Source: Chloroflexota bacterium (GTDB taxonomy: Bacteria; Chloroflexota; Anaerolineae; B4-G1; SLSP01). Taken from it: DNA of 36,502 nucleotides. The stretch spans positions 1 through 36,502 of the forward strand of contig JAKQHY010000120.1 of the NCBI GenBank assembly GCA_029555965.1. Direction: 5' to 3'. Shown piece after piece: positions 30,020-36,502 of the stretch; position 1 is the first letter of the stretch, and every line of letters starts with the position of its first letter. The notes beneath the pieces were generated by a model. That model was not told the origin of the DNA and made no database searches. It was given only the letters and a program-made list of their open reading frames with translations. A program made the position numbers and the translations under genes.

Positions 30020-32440
30020 TCACGCTTCCCCGATGGATATGGGAGGCGTCAGGGGGAGCACGACGTGAAACTGACTACCGGGGCAGGTCTCCTCGTTGTA
30101 GCCGGGGCTTTCAAACCAGATTTTGCCGCCATGCGATTCAACAATGCCCTTCACAATCGCCAGCCCCAGCCCCGGCCCGCCGCCTTTGAATTTGGTCCTG
30201 CCAGACGAGTGCAGCGCGACTTCGCCCATCTGATAAAACTTGGCAAAAATAAAATCTCGATAACGCGGGTCAATACCGATGCCGGTGTCGCTTACCACCA
30301 CCTCGACGCCGCCATCGTAACCGTACTCGCCGGGCGCCAGCGCGCGCAGGGAAATCGCAATCTGCCCGTCATCAGGCGTGTATTTGATCGCGTTGATCAG
30401 CAGGTGATAAAATACCTTCTGCAACACATCGGAATCGCCCCTGATAACGGGCAAATCATCCGGCGCCGCCACCGTCAAATGCAGTCGGCGCTCTTCAATG
30501 GCCGGTTCCAGGGGATGGATGACTTTGGGTAGCAGCGATTTCAACGAAACCGACTCAATGTAGAGTTGCAAAGCGCGGCTGTCAATCTTCGCCATATCCA
30601 CCATACTGTCCACAATCTCGTGGAGACGCACCGCGCCGTTATAGATGCCCTGCACCATCTCAAATTGCGTGGGATTAGCCTTGATAGCGGCGTCCTTCAA
30701 TAAAATTTGGCTATAGCCGCGCAAGAGGGTCAAAGGTGTGCGTAATTCGTGCGAGGCCACAGTAATAAAGTCGGACTTCGTGCGATCCAATCGTTCCAAC
30801 TGCTCGTAAGCCAGTGTCAACTGTGAATACAATCGCGCATTCTGCAAAGCGAACGCTGCATGACCGGCAAAGGAAACCGCCAGTTCCACTTGTTGTGCGG
30901 TAAAAGGCTCCAACGCCACTCGCGTCAACGACAGCATCCCAATGACTTCACCCTCAGCATTGAGGAACGGCAGCCCCACCCAGGAGCGCGCCTTGGGTAG
31001 ATTTTCCACATTCTGCCAATCGGGGCGCTGCAAGACATCGTCAATGACCAGCGGTTTCCGCGTGCGGTGAATCTCGCCGAATACATCCTCGGCCTTGAGC
31101 GGCACACGGATTTGCAAGGGGTTGCTTTCCGAGGGGAAACCCAACGCGGCCACAATCTCCAGTTCCTTGCCGCCAATCTCCAACATCACCGAGGCGCGCT
31201 CAAAAGAGACTATCTCCAGCAGGTGGTTCAAAATCAAATCCAGCACCTGCTTCAAATCCAGCGTGCGCGAAAGCGCCTCGCCCACCTCAAACAACGTCTC
31301 GGTCAGCAAGCGGCGCGAACGTTCCTCCTCATAACGCACGGCATTATAGATGGCAACGGCAACCTGATCGGCCAACAGCGTAAACACCTGAATGTCGTCG
31401 TTGCTGAAAGCATTGAGTTGGTCACTTTGAATGTCCAACACGCCCAGGAAGATATCCCTGACCAACAGTGGCAACACCGTCTCCGCGCGGGTGTCGCGCA
31501 CCGTATCCGTGCTCACATACCGCACGTCCTGACTCACGTCTTGAATACACAACGGCTGCCGATTCCCGGCCACCCACCCAATCAAGCCCTCGGCCCCAAT
31601 CTTCAACCGGAACCCCTCGCGCGTGAGCTGCAATCCCGAAGCGCCGGTGCCGGCGCGCGAAATCATATACACCCCAGTCTCATCCGGCTGAAAAATACCC
31701 ACGTAATAATAGCCAAAACGCTCCTGGATTAAATCCACAACATAATTGAGCAGCACGTCCAAATCGAGGATCTCGTTGATGCTGTGCCCGGCCATAAACA
31801 ATGTTTCCACCTGCAAAGCGCGCCGCTCCAATTCCTCGTTTCGCAACGCATTGAGAACCCGCAAACTTTCCTGGCGGCGGAGAGACTGCAAGCGGGTGGT
31901 ATGAATAATAACTGCCAGGGCTACCGCCGACACCAACTCCAGTCCAAACAAAGCCCACGCGGCCAATTGCCCCAGCGCCAGCGACACCAGCAACCACGAG
32001 GCCAACATTGCGGCCACAACGGCAACCAGCCATGAAGTAGACAACAGAACGAAGCCCGCGCCCACCACAATCAAGGCCAGGCTGGCGGCCTGTTCTGGCT
32101 CGCCGGTCAACACAATCCCCACCAGGCGATGGAATATCAACAGCCCCGCGATGCTGGCGCCCACAGCATTCGCGTAACGCGGCGGCAGGCGCAATCGCCG
32201 GAAAGTCAACCCAAAGCCAAGCAACAAAATCACCGAAAGGGTCGCCGTCAAGATCAAGGGGAAGGCAATTTCTGGAGGACGGATGAAGTAACTCAGATCC
32301 CATGCCAACAAAACCAGGCCGAGCAGCAAGGCGGCCGGGCGCAGTGCGTTATAGACGGCCATATCCAATACAGCCCGAAAAGAGGCTTCACTACCAGGTG
32401 AGAGTGATTTAGTGTTCTTCATGCCCAACGGCAACTCCAT
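30020..32440 (-). CDS. Membrane sensor histidine kinase with GAF domains
   Basis: Protein of 806 residues. The N-terminal part (about 25-175) holds five to six membrane helices (LRPAALLLGLVLLAWDLSYF, FPLILTATLSVILLLGFGLTF, AASLALIVVGAGFVLL and others). Two GAF domains follow, about 230-370 and 395-540, the first with LIGWVAGNRQPLCIQDVSQD and VLDIQSDQLNAFSNDD. The phospho-acceptor His564 lies in TVASHELRTPLTLLRGYSQ, and the HATPase domain shows LINAIKYTPDDG, VSDTGIGID and GGGPGLGLAIVKGI. There is no receiver. An open frame extends upstream, but ATG 32440 has GGAG eight bases before it. No response regulator is adjacent; SixA phosphatase is the divergent neighbour. A TATAAT (32547-32542, minus) is a likely -10. 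Confidence 0.94.
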   Translation of the reverse strand: MELPLGMKNTKSLSPGSEASFRAVLDMAVYNALRPAALLLGLVLLAWDLSYFIRPPEIAFPLILTATLSVILLLGFGLTFRRLRLPPRYANAVGASIAGLLIFHRLVGIVLTGEPEQAASLALIVVGAGFVLLSTSWLVAVVAAMLASWLLVSLALGQLAAWALFGLELVSAVALAVIIHTTRLQSLRRQESLRVLNALRNEELERRALQVETLFMAGHSINEILDLDVLLNYVVDLIQERFGYYYVGIFQPDETGVYMISRAGTGASGLQLTREGFRLKIGAEGLIGWVAGNRQPLCIQDVSQDVRYVSTDTVRDTRAETVLPLLVRDIFLGVLDIQSDQLNAFSNDDIQVFTLLADQVAVAIYNAVRYEEERSRRLLTETLFEVGEALSRTLDLKQVLDLILNHLLEIVSFERASVMLEIGGKELEIVAALGFPSESNPLQIRVPLKAEDVFGEIHRTRKPLVIDDVLQRPDWQNVENLPKARSWVGLPFLNAEGEVIGMLSLTRVALEPFTAQQVELAVSFAGHAAFALQNARLYSQLTLAYEQLERLDRTKSDFITVASHELRTPLTLLRGYSQILLKDAAIKANPTQFEMVQGIYNGAVRLHEIVDSMVDMAKIDSRALQLYIESVSLKSLLPKVIHPLEPAIEERRLHLTVAAPDDLPVIRGDSDVLQKVFYHLLINAIKYTPDDGQIAISLRALAPGEYGYDGGVEVVVSDTGIGIDPRYRDFIFAKFYQMGEVALHSSGRTKFKGGGPGLGLAIVKGIVESHGGKIWFESPGYNEETCPGSQFHVVLPLTPPISIGEA

Positions 32441-32615
32441 AGTTATGTCTCCAGCGTCATGCGACCCCGATACGCAGCACCTATTCCTATTGAATGACCC
32501 GACGAAGAACATCCCTTCTCATTCTGTTCCGCGCCTCCCTCATTATACAATGCAAAGCTCAACACAGAAAGTTTTGTCTGATAGTCGTTAATCAGATAGT
32601 CTGACAGTCAAAAAA

Positions 32616-32637
32616 CTCTGCGGCTCTGCGCCTCTGC
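32616..32637. repeat. CTCTGCG-repeat fragment
   Basis: CTCTGCGGCTCTGCGCCTCTGC is made of three CTCTGC units and resembles one arm of the palindrome at 6359-6425. No matching second arm is seen, so it may be a decayed copy of that element. It lies in the space of about 290 bases between the GAF kinase and sixA, which otherwise holds only promoter-like sequence. Confidence 0.35.
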
Positions 32638-32728
32638 CCGGAATTTCATCGCAGCCAAAAGCCGAAAAATGAGTAAAATAGATTTCAAACCCTGACAAAA
32701 GTAGTGACAAACACAAGGTGAATCCACA

Positions 32729-33223
32729 ATGAAAACCCTGTTAATCTTACGCCACGCCAAATCCAGTTGGAAGGATGCCGACCTGCCCGACCACGACCGG
32801 CCTTTGAAGAAACGCGGGCAGCGCGCCGCGACGCAGATGGGACGCCAGTTGGCGGAAAAGGCCCTGACACCGCAACTCATCCTCAGCTCGACAGCCTTGC
32901 GCGCCCACGAGACGGCGGAACTGTTTGCCGCCGCCTGCGGCTACACTGGCGAAATCGTGCTCAGACCGGATTTCTACGCTGCTGCGCCGCCAGCCTACCT
33001 CGCCGTCCTTCGTGAGCTGGATGACGCCTACCTGCGCGTGATGGTGGTGGGCCACAATCCGGGGTTGGAATCGCTGGTGAAGCTTCTCACAGATCGCGCC
33101 GAATTGATGCCTCCCGCCGCCCTGGCGTATGTCGAATTGCCCATCAAAATCTGGGCGGGACTTCAGGAGACCGTTGCAGGAAGACTCGTAGACCTGTGGG
33201 TTCCCGCCAAAGACGAAAAATAG
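32729..33223 (+). CDS. sixA: Phosphohistidine phosphatase SixA
   Basis: Histidine-phosphatase-superfamily enzyme of 164 residues, the single-domain SixA size. The catalytic RHG-type motif is LILRHAKSSWKD (His9 becomes phosphorylated), with DHDRPLKKRG, the downstream LILSSTALRAHETAELF, and the second catalytic histidine in MVVGHNPGLESLVKLLT. SixA removes phosphate from histidine phosphotransfer domains and related proteins. In this window, with two histidine kinases and several receivers, it would be a reasonable brake on phosphorelay, though no HPt domain is seen. AAGGTG lies before the ATG. Its stop codon touches the inverted repeat that follows, and it converges with the glycosidase-like genes. 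Confidence 0.9.
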   Translation: MKTLLILRHAKSSWKDADLPDHDRPLKKRGQRAATQMGRQLAEKALTPQLILSSTALRAHETAELFAAACGYTGEIVLRPDFYAAAPPAYLAVLRELDDAYLRVMVVGHNPGLESLVKLLTDRAELMPPAALAYVELPIKIWAGLQETVAGRLVDLWVPAKDEK

Positions 33224-33288
33224 GACACGGAAAAACACGGACGAACACGGACTTTCTCTTTAACTTTTTTCCGTGTTTTTCCGTGTTC
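33223..33288. repeat. CACGGAAAAACACGGA inverted repeat
   Basis: GGACACGGAAAAACACGGA (33223-33241) and its complement at 33270-33288 match at 18 of 19 positions with a 28-base loop. An extra CGAACACGGAC unit lies in the loop. It fills the gap between the converging sixA and glycosidase genes and could terminate both transcripts. The sequence looks like a dispersed palindromic repeat. Confidence 0.65.
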
Positions 33289-33302
33289 TTCTGTATCCCA
33301 TT

Positions 33303-34877
33303 CTATGGCAGTAACGCCGGCGCGGAGTATGGCCCACTCGCCAGATCGTCCCAATACCCGCGACTGTCCAGCGCGCTGTAGGAAAAAATCGCGTGGCCCG
33401 GCGCGCCCAACGCCCGCGCCGCCGCGATGCGCTGCGCGATGGCGTCAAAGTCGTCGTAGTACCCCGCGATGCCCGGATAAACGTCCCGGCCTGCACTTGC
33501 TTCCAGGAAATCCGCCGCCAACACCTGCCAGTTCCCCAAATCATCGGGGATGCTGGCGCCGCTCCCATAGAGCATCGGCGCAATCGCGTCCAGCGCGCCG
33601 CCCGCAAGCCAGCCTTTGGAATCCTGGTAGTAATCGTCGTAGCCAGAGCTGGTATGCAGTCCCAAATCGTCCTTGTAATACGGCCACACCGCCGCCGAAA
33701 CCAGCGCGTCCGGGCGTAGGGCGTGCGTCTCCGAGGCGACGCGGCGCACCAACGCTGTCACCCGATCCCGCTGCCACTGCGCGCGCGCCGGCCCCGTCAT
33801 CGTCCCCGTCACCGCCGCGCTGAACGGGTCGTGGGAGTAGTCGCGCCCAGCGTAGCGCACCAAATCCAGGTGGACGCCATCCACCGGGTAGCGCGTCACG
33901 ATGTCGCGTACCACCGCCGCGACGTGCTCCTGCACCGCGTCCACGCCGGGGCTGGCCCAGAGGTACTGCCCCCACACCAGCGGCATCGGTGCGGGCGTGT
34001 CGTCGTACTGCCGCCAGGTGTAGCCCAGGCCGAACTCGCCGGGGTGCTGTGTGTTGCCTGGCCCGTAGGTGAAGCGGTCGAACATCTGCGCTGGTGTGAC
34101 GGCCGGCGGCCACAGCAGGCCGTAGGTCTGCGTTGGCGGCGACTGCCACGCCGGGTAGACGTTGACGTAGGCGTGAACGTCCAGTCCGGCGGCGTGCGCA
34201 CCATCCAGCAGCCGCGCCAGTGGATCCCAGCCGGGGTCCACGCCGAGCGTTTCGGAAACGGGGCCGGCCGTCAACCGGGAGGCCCACGGCTCCAGGCCCG
34301 GCGTGTAGTACGCATCCCCCGCCGCCCGCACCTGGAAGAAGAGCGTGTTGAAGCCCGCGCCCGCCGCGTTGGCGACGATGGCATCTATCGCATCGGGCGC
34401 AGCCCCCGCCGTGAGGCTCGTCCAGTCGTAGCGTGTCACCCAAAGGATGCGGCGCTCCACCGGCGGCCTCGCAAAATTTCGGGCCGCAAGGGGCATAAAG
34501 ACGGTGTGGGTGATCGGCCAGGGAGTATCGGAGGGGAGATGGGGGATCAGGGATTGGGGAATAGGAAGTGCGGGCTGATTCTCTATTCTCGACTCTGGAC
34601 TCCAGATTCTGGACTCTGGATAGCCATTCAGGGCGTACCACGCCTCAGCCCGCCCCATTTGCCCGGCCAGCGCCTCGAAATCCGGTGGGGATTCTGCACG
34701 CAAAAAGGTCGTCATCCCCAAAAACAACATTGCCACCAGCCCCAACGCCGGCAGGACCCATTTTAGAGTCTGGAAATCGGAAATCGGAAATCGGAAACTG
34801 GTTGTGTAGCTCGCTGATCCGCTGATCCGCTGATCCGCCGACGCGCCAGTCGCTATTCGTAATTCGCCATTCGCCAT
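33303..34877 (-). CDS. Membrane-anchored or secreted GHL10 (DUF187-like) glycoside-hydrolase-fold protein
   Basis: Protein of 524 residues. Residues 40-59 (WVLPALGLVAMLFLGMTTFL) form a signal or anchor helix. The catalytic-type TIM barrel starts near residue 145: RRILWVTRYDWTSL, NAAGAGFNTLFFQVRAAGDAYY, LDGAHAAGLDVHAYVNVYPAW, YPVDGVHLDLVRYAGRDYSHD, DALVSAAVWPYYKD, LDAIAPMLYG and AIFSYSALDS, as in the GHL10 family found in many envelopes. The first 39 residues are translated from 7- and 8-bp repeats, and residues about 87-100 (PESRIWSPESRIEN) come from a 7-bp array inside the gene. The ATG at 34877 and its AGGAG are themselves part of a repeat unit. It starts 31 bases after the upstream glycosidase-like gene. 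Substrate unknown. Confidence 0.85.
   Translation of the reverse strand: MANGELRIATGASADQRISGSASYTTSFRFPISDFQTLKWVLPALGLVAMLFLGMTTFLRAESPPDFEALAGQMGRAEAWYALNGYPESRIWSPESRIENQPALPIPQSLIPHLPSDTPWPITHTVFMPLAARNFARPPVERRILWVTRYDWTSLTAGAAPDAIDAIVANAAGAGFNTLFFQVRAAGDAYYTPGLEPWASRLTAGPVSETLGVDPGWDPLARLLDGAHAAGLDVHAYVNVYPAWQSPPTQTYGLLWPPAVTPAQMFDRFTYGPGNTQHPGEFGLGYTWRQYDDTPAPMPLVWGQYLWASPGVDAVQEHVAAVVRDIVTRYPVDGVHLDLVRYAGRDYSHDPFSAAVTGTMTGPARAQWQRDRVTALVRRVASETHALRPDALVSAAVWPYYKDDLGLHTSSGYDDYYQDSKGWLAGGALDAIAPMLYGSGASIPDDLGNWQVLAADFLEASAGRDVYPGIAGYYDDFDAIAQRIAAARALGAPGHAIFSYSALDSRGYWDDLASGPYSAPALLP
34543..34619. repeat. Heptanucleotide array inside the GHL10 gene
   Basis: Eleven units of exactly 7 bp stay in one phase: first G-rich units (GGGATCA, GGGATTG, GGGAATA and variants), then six of the form A(T/C)TCTNN (ATTCTCT, ATTCTCG, ACTCTGG, ACTCCAG, ATTCTGG, ACTCTGG; 34578-34619). 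Because 21 bp equals 7 codons, the protein shows a 7-residue repeat. The array lies in the linker between the signal helix and the catalytic domain. Confidence 0.75.
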
Positions 34878-34917
34878 TCCTAACTCCTAACTCGCCACGC
34901 CTCACTCGCTACTCGAT
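34773..34917. repeat. Compound 7-bp and 8-bp repeat arrays at the junction of two glycosidase-like genes
   Basis: GAAATCG occurs three times and then GAAACTG (34773-34800, period 7). GCTGATCC occurs three times (34813-34836, period 8). Nine units of the form A(T/C)TC(G/C)NN, starting ATTCGTA and ending ACTCGAT, run from 34855 to 34917 (period 7). The last array contains the stop codon of the upstream gene (34909-34911), the ribosome-binding site and the start codon (34875-34877) of the downstream gene. Confidence 0.8.
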
Positions 34918-36502
34918 CATCAGCCACACCAGCGCGGATTGCAGCGGCGTCATGCCCGTGTCTTGCTCCGGCGTCCACACGATTTCCGCCTGGAGGTTGC
35001 CCGTCAGGTCGGTCAGGGCCACGGGCACGCGGACGGGCTGCGTTTCGCCAGGGGACAGCGAAACCGCCAGCGTCCCCCGCGTTTGCCCTTTCACCCGCAC
35101 GGAGAATTCGCCGAACAAGGGATTGAGGTCGGTGTTCTCGAACACAATGAGCAGGCTCTCTTCCTCGCCGATGCGCAAGCGGTTCACGGTGTTGGCAGGC
35201 CGCCAGCCGCCCAACGGCGCCGCGCCCTGATCGGCGCGGAACACGAGGTAGCGCGGCGACTGGCTCACAGGGACGGCCAGCCCGTCCCCCTGACTGTCCA
35301 GCATACTCACTTCCCCTAGCATGTCCACCGTTTCCACGTCGTCGGTGGGAATCGGCAGGATGATCGTGTGCGCCTCGCCGGTCGTCCACACGGCGAACGC
35401 CACCTGCGCGTCCTTCTGGAAGAGCAGCAGATAGTCGTTGGCGCGTTCCAGGGGGATGCGACGCAGGAAGCGGTAGCCATCCAGCGTGGTACACAGCGCG
35501 CGCGCCGCCTGATAGGCGGGTTTGGCCGTGTAGTCGTGGCGCACGATGCCAAAATTGTTCTCAGGGTCGTGCGGGTCGGGGCCGTCGTCGTGCCAGTCGT
35601 ACCAGATGTTCAGGTTGATGTCATGCGCGAGGTTGAAGAGCCATTGCCGCGTCAGGTATTGCGCCTGCTGCCCCTCGCTCATCCCGCCCCGCGTGGTGGA
35701 GAAGCCCCACTCGCCGGAAAAGATGGGCAGCGACCAGCGGGGAGTGTACCGATCCACCAGGGCGCGCAACATGAGATACGGCCCTAGAATCTCCTCCGGA
35801 CTGTAGACGCCGTAGGAGTGGACGGTGATGGCGTCCAAATGCTGAAACAGCCCCATCCGCCCCACCGTCTGCCAGAACGCCCATTCGTAGCCGGAGAGCG
35901 CGGGGGCGACGATGAGCGCGCTGGGGTCGGCGCGGCGGATGGCGGACGCGGTGAGGAGCGCGAGTGCGCCGTAGTCCGCCGCGTTGGCTTTGGGCGTCCA
36001 GAAGTGGTCGAGGTTCGGCTCGTTCCAGATTTCCCAGATGACGCCGCGATCTCGATACCGCGCCGCCGCCGCCGCCGCGAAACGGGCAAACGCCACCCGT
36101 CCGCCCGGCGAGGTCGGCGGATAGCCGTGATCGTACAGCGAATTGCCGTAATCCAGGATGAAGATAATGCGGATGCCGCGCTGCGCCATCGAGGCGACCA
36201 GGACGTCGTAATCGGAGAAGTTGTACTTCCCCAACTCCGTCTCGACGACGTGCCAATGGAAATCCATCCGCACCCAGCGGAAGCCGCCGCGCGCCAGGTA
36301 GTTCAACTCCTGCGCGCCGGCGCGGGTGAAGTGGATGTTGACGCCGAATGGCTCCGGGATCACGCGGTCGGGCAGATGCCACACGGTATAGGGTTCCAGC
36401 GTGGCCGTGGGCGTGATGGTGGGCGTGAGCATCGGGATGACGATGGTGGGGCGGGGGGTAGGCGTGGCAGTGGGCGTGGGGGTGAGGGTAGGTGTGGGGG
36501 TG
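34909..36502 (-). CDS. Clan GH-A glycoside-hydrolase-like protein (GH39/GH5-type), 5' end outside the window
   Basis: At least 530 residues are visible, and the frame is open at the right edge. The first part is a Thr/Pro linker (TPTPTLTPTPTATPTPRPT and ITPTATLEP), as follows a lipoprotein or signal region, which must lie beyond the window. The TIM barrel then shows FGVNIHFTRAGAQE, GGFRWVRMDFHWHVVE, GIRIIFILDYG, the acid/base motif IWEIWNEPNLDHFW, ITVHSYGVYSPEE and the nucleophile motif PIFSGEWGFS, so both catalytic Glu residues are present. A beta-sandwich follows, ending TPLQSALVWLMIE. An internal ATG at 36432 lies within the linker and is not a likely start. Secreted polysaccharide degradation or envelope remodelling is inferred. 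Confidence 0.87.
   Translation of the reverse strand, partial: TPTPTLTPTPTATPTPRPTIVIPMLTPTITPTATLEPYTVWHLPDRVIPEPFGVNIHFTRAGAQELNYLARGGFRWVRMDFHWHVVETELGKYNFSDYDVLVASMAQRGIRIIFILDYGNSLYDHGYPPTSPGGRVAFARFAAAAAARYRDRGVIWEIWNEPNLDHFWTPKANAADYGALALLTASAIRRADPSALIVAPALSGYEWAFWQTVGRMGLFQHLDAITVHSYGVYSPEEILGPYLMLRALVDRYTPRWSLPIFSGEWGFSTTRGGMSEGQQAQYLTRQWLFNLAHDINLNIWYDWHDDGPDPHDPENNFGIVRHDYTAKPAYQAARALCTTLDGYRFLRRIPLERANDYLLLFQKDAQVAFAVWTTGEAHTIILPIPTDDVETVDMLGEVSMLDSQGDGLAVPVSQSPRYLVFRADQGAAPLGGWRPANTVNRLRIGEEESLLIVFENTDLNPLFGEFSVRVKGQTRGTLAVSLSPGETQPVRVPVALTDLTGNLQAEIVWTPEQDTGMTPLQSALVWLMIE

Noticed and set aside
33541..34766. Overlapping frames of about 350 codons on both strands at the GHL10 gene
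   Set aside because: High GC leaves few stop codons; only the 33303-34877 frame shows a signal helix and TIM-barrel motifs.
34773..34917. CRISPR array or direct-repeat origin
   Set aside because: The units are 7-8 bp and contiguous with no spacers, and there are no cas or replication genes nearby.

Overview
The window reads as chromosomal DNA from a Chloroflexota bacterium, most likely of the Anaerolineae or a related class. This is inferred from the Pro/Thr-rich linkers after lipoprotein signals, the GAF and receiver-linked histidine kinases, a GntR regulator carrying a solute-binding domain, degenerate 7-bp repeats and several long intergenic palindromes. Coding density is high. I see no phage, plasmid, CRISPR or transposase gene. 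The window cuts a gene at each end: a sugar permease on the left and a secreted glycoside hydrolase on the right.

Layout. (a) 1-5500, minus strand: a carbohydrate ABC uptake locus with MalG-like (partial) and MalF-like permeases, a double-length binding lipoprotein made of two near-identical binding domains, and a GntR regulator whose sensor is itself a binding-protein domain. The regulator has a consensus promoter with palindromes between -35 and -10. (b) 5500-10400: a tail-anchored pentapeptide-repeat protein, a MITE-like element, a methyltransferase, an HD hydrolase, a CYTH-CHAD protein and adenylate kinase. (c) 10400-19100, minus strand: polyphosphate kinase coupled to a very large alpha-2-macroglobulin-like lipoprotein that lacks the thioester motif, then an Hsp20 chaperone. 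(d) 19200-25860, minus strand: a tight seven-gene signalling operon in the order Ser/Thr kinase with beta-propeller, PP2C phosphatase, DnaJ-VWA fusion, zinc-ribbon/FHA protein, 80-residue unknown, OmpR-type response regulator, Rab/MglA-like GTPase. (e) 26160-29150, plus strand, divergent from (d): a threonine-synthase-like enzyme fused to a receiver domain, overlapping a receiver-histidine kinase gene. (f) 29200-29400: tRNA-His and tRNA-Arg separated by a terminator. (g) 29400-36502: an LsrG-like monooxygenase-fold protein, a MITE, a GAF histidine kinase, SixA phosphatase and two secreted glycosidase-like proteins whose junction is made of 7-bp repeats.

How the genes may work together. Block (d) combines kinase, phosphatase, phosphothreonine reader (FHA), a VWA/J-domain scaffold, a DNA-binding response regulator and a GTPase. 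No membrane segment is visible in any of them, so it looks like a cytoplasmic switch that joins Ser/Thr phosphorylation to transcription and GTPase control. Its composition recalls the kinase/PP2C/VWA triads known from TerY-type and type VI secretion regulation, but no secretion or tellurite genes are present. The divergent enzyme-receiver fusion plus receiver-kinase pair suggests phosphorelay control of an amino-acid enzyme. CYTH-CHAD, adenylate kinase and polyphosphate kinase form a plausible polyphosphate/nucleotide cluster. Functions are assigned from recognised motifs only; no database search was possible.
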